A stretch of DNA of 9,545 nucleotides from Calditrichota bacterium. Its GTDB lineage: Bacteria > Calditrichota > Calditrichia > RBG-13-44-9 > J075. Of this stretch, positions 6,779 through 9,545 are shown piece by piece. The stretch is taken from contig RFIL01000330.1 in the NCBI GenBank assembly GCA_003695285.1, positions 1 through 9,545 on the forward strand, given 5' to 3'. Both the position numbers and the translations under genes were made by a program. Positions within the stretch are counted from its first letter, which is position 1, and each line of letters begins with the position of its first letter. Under the pieces are notes generated by a model. The model had not been told where the DNA came from. It worked only from the letters and a program-made list of their open reading frames with translations, and ran no database searches.

Positions 6779-8005
6779 GTGAAAAAAACAAACCGCCTGT
6801 TACCAGTACTGATATTGGTCATTTCGCTTTTACTAACCTACTGTAACAGCAAGGGTAGAGAGAACCCCTCAGAAGAAAAATCCAACCCCGATTCTTCCTC
6901 GGTAAAAAAAGAATACTCTCAAGCCAGGGATAAAAAAGAAGAAGATAAGCGTACCAAGTTTCGGAAACGCGGCAATTGGGCGCCAGACACAGGGGATGTT
7001 GCTGTTCCGGTGGAGGTGACTTCAGTGGTGCGTGGGAGCATTTCAAATTTCTTACTCTACAATTCTACTCTTGAGACAGAACAACAGGTCGAAATCTTCT
7101 CACGGGTTGGTGGGGTGGTGGAAGCAATCTATGTTGATGAAGGGGACCGTGTTCGAAAAGGACAACCCTTACTCCAAATAGAAAAACGAGAATATGAACT
7201 GGCTGAACAAAAGGCTCTGGTTGAATATCAAAAACAACAGGCTAACTATAATCGCATAAAAGCCCTGGAAGCAGAAAACCTGTTAAGTGAAGAGGAATAC
7301 GAAAACGCTCGACTGGCTTTAAAGCAGGCGGAAATTGCCTGGAAGCAGGCAGCCTTAAACCTCGAATATACAACTGTCAAATCCCCAATAAACGGTGTTG
7401 TGGGTGAACGCAAGGTGGATGTTGGGGAATGGATACAATCCAACACCCCCTTGTTTACCATCGCCAACCTTGATGAGAAAATTATCCGGATATATGTACC
7501 CCAGGATGAATATCCAAAATGTTACCTGAATCAAAAAGCAGTTGTTACCACTGAAGTGATTCCCGGTAAAAAGTTTCGTGGCAAGGTAAAGCGTATCAGT
7601 CCGGTTATCGATCCACAAAGCGGTACCTTTAAATTGACAGTGGCGGTAGATGATCCGGAAAACCTGTTGCGACCCGGAATGTTTGTTAACGTAGAGTTAA
7701 TCGTAGATACACACCAGGATGCACTGCTGATTCCCAAATCCGCTTTAATATATGAAAATGAACGGATCTACTTTTTCATCGTTTCTGCTGATTCTGCCCT
7801 GAAGGTGGAACTTCAGAAAGGATTTGAAGATGCTGAAAAGGTGGAAATCCTCAACTCCTTACCAGTGAACACAAAAGTAGTTGTTTTGGGGCAGAATGGT
7901 TTAAAAACCGGCACAAAAGTCAAGGTCATTAAAGAAAAGGAATATGCCTGGCAGCAACAGAAGATGCGCGCCGGATCCAGACGAGCATCTTCTGCGAGTG
8001 GCTAA
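6779..8005 (+). CDS. RND efflux periplasmic adaptor (HlyD/MFP family), probable lipoprotein
   Basis: Membrane fusion protein that bridges an RND pump and an outer-membrane channel in tripartite efflux. The 408 residues start with a signal peptide (KK then a hydrophobic stretch 7-20) and C22 in LTYC. This resembles a lipobox but has Tyr before the Cys, which is atypical. Residues about 26-66 form a charged Ser/Glu/Lys linker. The lipoyl half-motifs are around 103-136 (VGGVVEAIYVDEGDRVRKGQ) and 195-230 (SPINGVVGERKVDVGEW). Between them lies a coiled-coil hairpin (137-195) with the usual LLSEEEYENAR turn. The beta-barrel follows (about 235-310, with GTFKLTVAVDDPENLLRPGM) and then a membrane-proximal domain (312-385). 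The C-terminal 20 residues are Lys/Arg/Ser-rich. The GTG start is set by the upstream GGAGGA. It lies 92 bp before the pump gene on the same strand. The substrate cannot be told from sequence. Confidence 0.95.
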   Translation: MKKTNRLLPVLILVISLLLTYCNSKGRENPSEEKSNPDSSSVKKEYSQARDKKEEDKRTKFRKRGNWAPDTGDVAVPVEVTSVVRGSISNFLLYNSTLETEQQVEIFSRVGGVVEAIYVDEGDRVRKGQPLLQIEKREYELAEQKALVEYQKQQANYNRIKALEAENLLSEEEYENARLALKQAEIAWKQAALNLEYTTVKSPINGVVGERKVDVGEWIQSNTPLFTIANLDEKIIRIYVPQDEYPKCYLNQKAVVTTEVIPGKKFRGKVKRISPVIDPQSGTFKLTVAVDDPENLLRPGMFVNVELIVDTHQDALLIPKSALIYENERIYFFIVSADSALKVELQKGFEDAEKVEILNSLPVNTKVVVLGQNGLKTGTKVKVIKEKEYAWQQQKMRAGSRRASSASG

Positions 8006-8081
8006 ATTTTTACTACTATCACCAACTGTATCTCTTTGATTCCCTGTCAAATCAGTTATATCATTTATCAAGCGGGCTTTT

Positions 8082-8086
8082 GGAGG
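8082..8086 (+). promoter_or_regulatory. Ribosome binding site of the RND pump
   Basis: GGAGG lies 11 nt before ATG 8098 and 14 nt before the adjacent ATG 8101. The shorter spacing favours 8098 as the start, though both are a little long. Confidence 0.65.
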
Positions 8087-8097
8087 ATTTTCATTCT

Positions 8098-9545
8098 ATG
8101 ATGAAACATAATTTTAATCAATCCAACATTTTTCGAGTTACGACCACTCGCCCGGTGGCCATCACAATGATTGTCATCGGGATTATGGTTTTTGGCTGGC
8201 TTTCCTACAGCCAGCTCTCCCTGAATTTGATGCCGGACATTAGCTACCCCTCTTTAACCGTCCGCACCGAATATCCAGGCGCGGCACCGGAGGAAGTGGA
8301 AACCGCCATCTCTCGACCGATTGAAGAAGCCCTGGGGGTGGTCACCAACCTGGTCTCCATCAGTTCCATCTCTAAAGCCGGTCAATCAGATGTAATCCTG
8401 GAGTTTAACTGGGACACCGATATAGATAAATCCATCGGTGAAATTCGTGAACAATTAGACCGGGTATTTCTGCCCGATGAAGCCGAAAAGCCACTGATAT
8501 TGAAATACGACCCCTCACTGGACCCCATTATTCGACTGGGGTTAACCGGGGACGCAGATTTATTTTTCCTTCGGTATGTGGCTGAAGAACAAATTAAACG
8601 GGATTTAGAAACGGTGCCCGGGGTAGCAGCGGTGAAGGTAAAAGGTGGATTTGAAGAAGAGATCCGGGTGGAGTTGAATGAACAAAAATTAGCCTTAATG
8701 GGTATGGATATCCAGCAGGTTCGACAGAGGCTATCGCAGGAGAACGTGAATCTTGCCGGAGGCGAATTAAAAGAGGGACAAACAGAATATATTGTTAGAA
8801 CATTAAATGAATTTAAATCGGTTCCTGAAATTGCCGATATCATCCTGACCCAACAAAACGGAAGACCAGTTCGTTTGAAGGATATCGGGCATGTCTTTCG
8901 TACCCACAAAGAACGGCAGATCATTACCCGTTTAAATGGCAAAGAAAGTGTGGAATTGGAAATCTACAAAGAAGGCGATGCCAACATCGTTGAAGTTGCC
9001 AAAAATGTACGGGATAAGATTTTCGGAACCCCGCAACAACAAGCCTTCGTGAAAAAATTGCAAACGCCATCCGGCCAGAAAAGTAAAGAAGGCAAGATGG
9101 GGGATCGCCGCCGTCAATTTCGGGAACAGATGTTGATGAAGCAGATGACAGATTTTATCTCCTACCGCCTCCCGAAAGAACTGAATATTCAACTGCTTAC
9201 CGATCAATCGGTCTTTATTGAAAACTCCATCAATGAAGTAAAGAAAACCGCTGTCATGGGTGGTATTCTGGCAGTGCTGGTTCTCTTTTTCTTTTTAAAT
9301 AATTTATCAAACACCCTTATTGTAGGGTTATCCATTCCCATCTCTATCATTGCAACCTTTGCTCCCATGCGTCTGTTCGATGTCTCCTTAAATATCATGT
9401 CGCTGGGCGGGTTAGCCCTAGGAATTGGCATGCTGGTAGATAATTCCATCGTGGTAACCGAGAGTATTTTTCGGTGTCGAGAAGAAGGAGATGGTTTTGT
9501 AGAATCCGTTATTCGGGGCACCAGAGAAGTCGGTGCTGCTGTAAC
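8098..9545 (+). CDS. RND efflux transporter permease (AcrB-like), C-terminus cut by window edge
   Basis: Proton-driven inner-membrane efflux pump; 482 complete codons are present of roughly 1,000-1,050 expected. TM1 lies at about 19-38, followed by the family signature LMPDISYPSLTVRTEYPGAAPEEVE. The first periplasmic porter region then runs to about 380, and TM2 to TM4 follow (about 383-400, 403-421 and 430-455). TM4 carries LGIGMLVDNSIVVTES, in which D448 is the conserved proton-relay aspartate; the second position, Asp in AcrB, is Asn449 here, as in many RND pumps. Residues about 311-357 form a basic, Gln/Lys/Arg/Met-rich stretch before LPKELNIQLLTDQS that looks like an insertion relative to familiar homologues. 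It follows the adaptor in an apparent two-gene operon. The drug, metal or lipid specificity is unknown. Confidence 0.96.
   Translation, partial: MMKHNFNQSNIFRVTTTRPVAITMIVIGIMVFGWLSYSQLSLNLMPDISYPSLTVRTEYPGAAPEEVETAISRPIEEALGVVTNLVSISSISKAGQSDVILEFNWDTDIDKSIGEIREQLDRVFLPDEAEKPLILKYDPSLDPIIRLGLTGDADLFFLRYVAEEQIKRDLETVPGVAAVKVKGGFEEEIRVELNEQKLALMGMDIQQVRQRLSQENVNLAGGELKEGQTEYIVRTLNEFKSVPEIADIILTQQNGRPVRLKDIGHVFRTHKERQIITRLNGKESVELEIYKEGDANIVEVAKNVRDKIFGTPQQQAFVKKLQTPSGQKSKEGKMGDRRRQFREQMLMKQMTDFISYRLPKELNIQLLTDQSVFIENSINEVKKTAVMGGILAVLVLFFFLNNLSNTLIVGLSIPISIIATFAPMRLFDVSLNIMSLGGLALGIGMLVDNSIVVTESIFRCREEGDGFVESVIRGTREVGAAV

Noticed and set aside
8382..8942. A 186-codon minus-strand open frame
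   Set aside because: It is antisense to the well-supported RND pump frame and has Cys/Ser-rich shadow composition.

Overview
The window looks like the chromosome of a Gram-negative bacterium. It carries lpxK (lipid A synthesis), an RND efflux adaptor and pump, and a compact tRNA/tilS/hpt/ftsH housekeeping cluster. The protein sequences resemble those of FCB-type or Calditrichota/KSB1-like lineages. That placement is an impression from sequence style only and has low confidence.

Layout. (1) Positions 1-696, minus strand: the N-terminal 232 codons of a P-loop (STAND/AAA-type) ATPase that runs off the left edge. It is visibly GC-richer than the rest. (2) 909-5230, minus strand, read right to left: initiator tRNA-fMet, a perfect hairpin followed by a T-run, a second CAU-anticodon tRNA (probably elongator Met), tilS, hpt and ftsH. 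tilS and hpt overlap by 32 bp. A near-consensus promoter just upstream of tRNA-fMet has its -35 box across the lpxK stop codon. (3) 5273-6364, minus strand: lpxK, immediately upstream of that promoter. (4) 6365-6778: a 414 bp AT-rich divergent intergenic region with several small inverted repeats and candidate promoters. (5) 6779 to the right edge, plus strand: an RND periplasmic adaptor with a likely lipoprotein signal, then an RND inner-membrane pump cut by the window end.

How the genes fit together. The central block is information-processing and quality-control biology: translation initiation and Met tRNAs, tRNA-Ile lysidine modification (TilS), purine salvage (Hpt) and membrane proteolysis (FtsH). 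FtsH is also known in E. coli to control lipid A synthesis by degrading LpxC, which makes lpxK nearby suggestive but not proof of a link. The right-hand block is a two-gene efflux operon with no outer-membrane TolC-type channel inside the window. No mobile element, CRISPR array or rRNA was seen.

I found no clearly new multi-gene system. The items most worth checking are the truncated ATPase with its long insert between the Walker motifs, the promoter/terminator-like arrangement around the two tRNAs, the C:U end mismatch of the initiator tRNA, and a basic insertion of about 47 residues in the RND pump.
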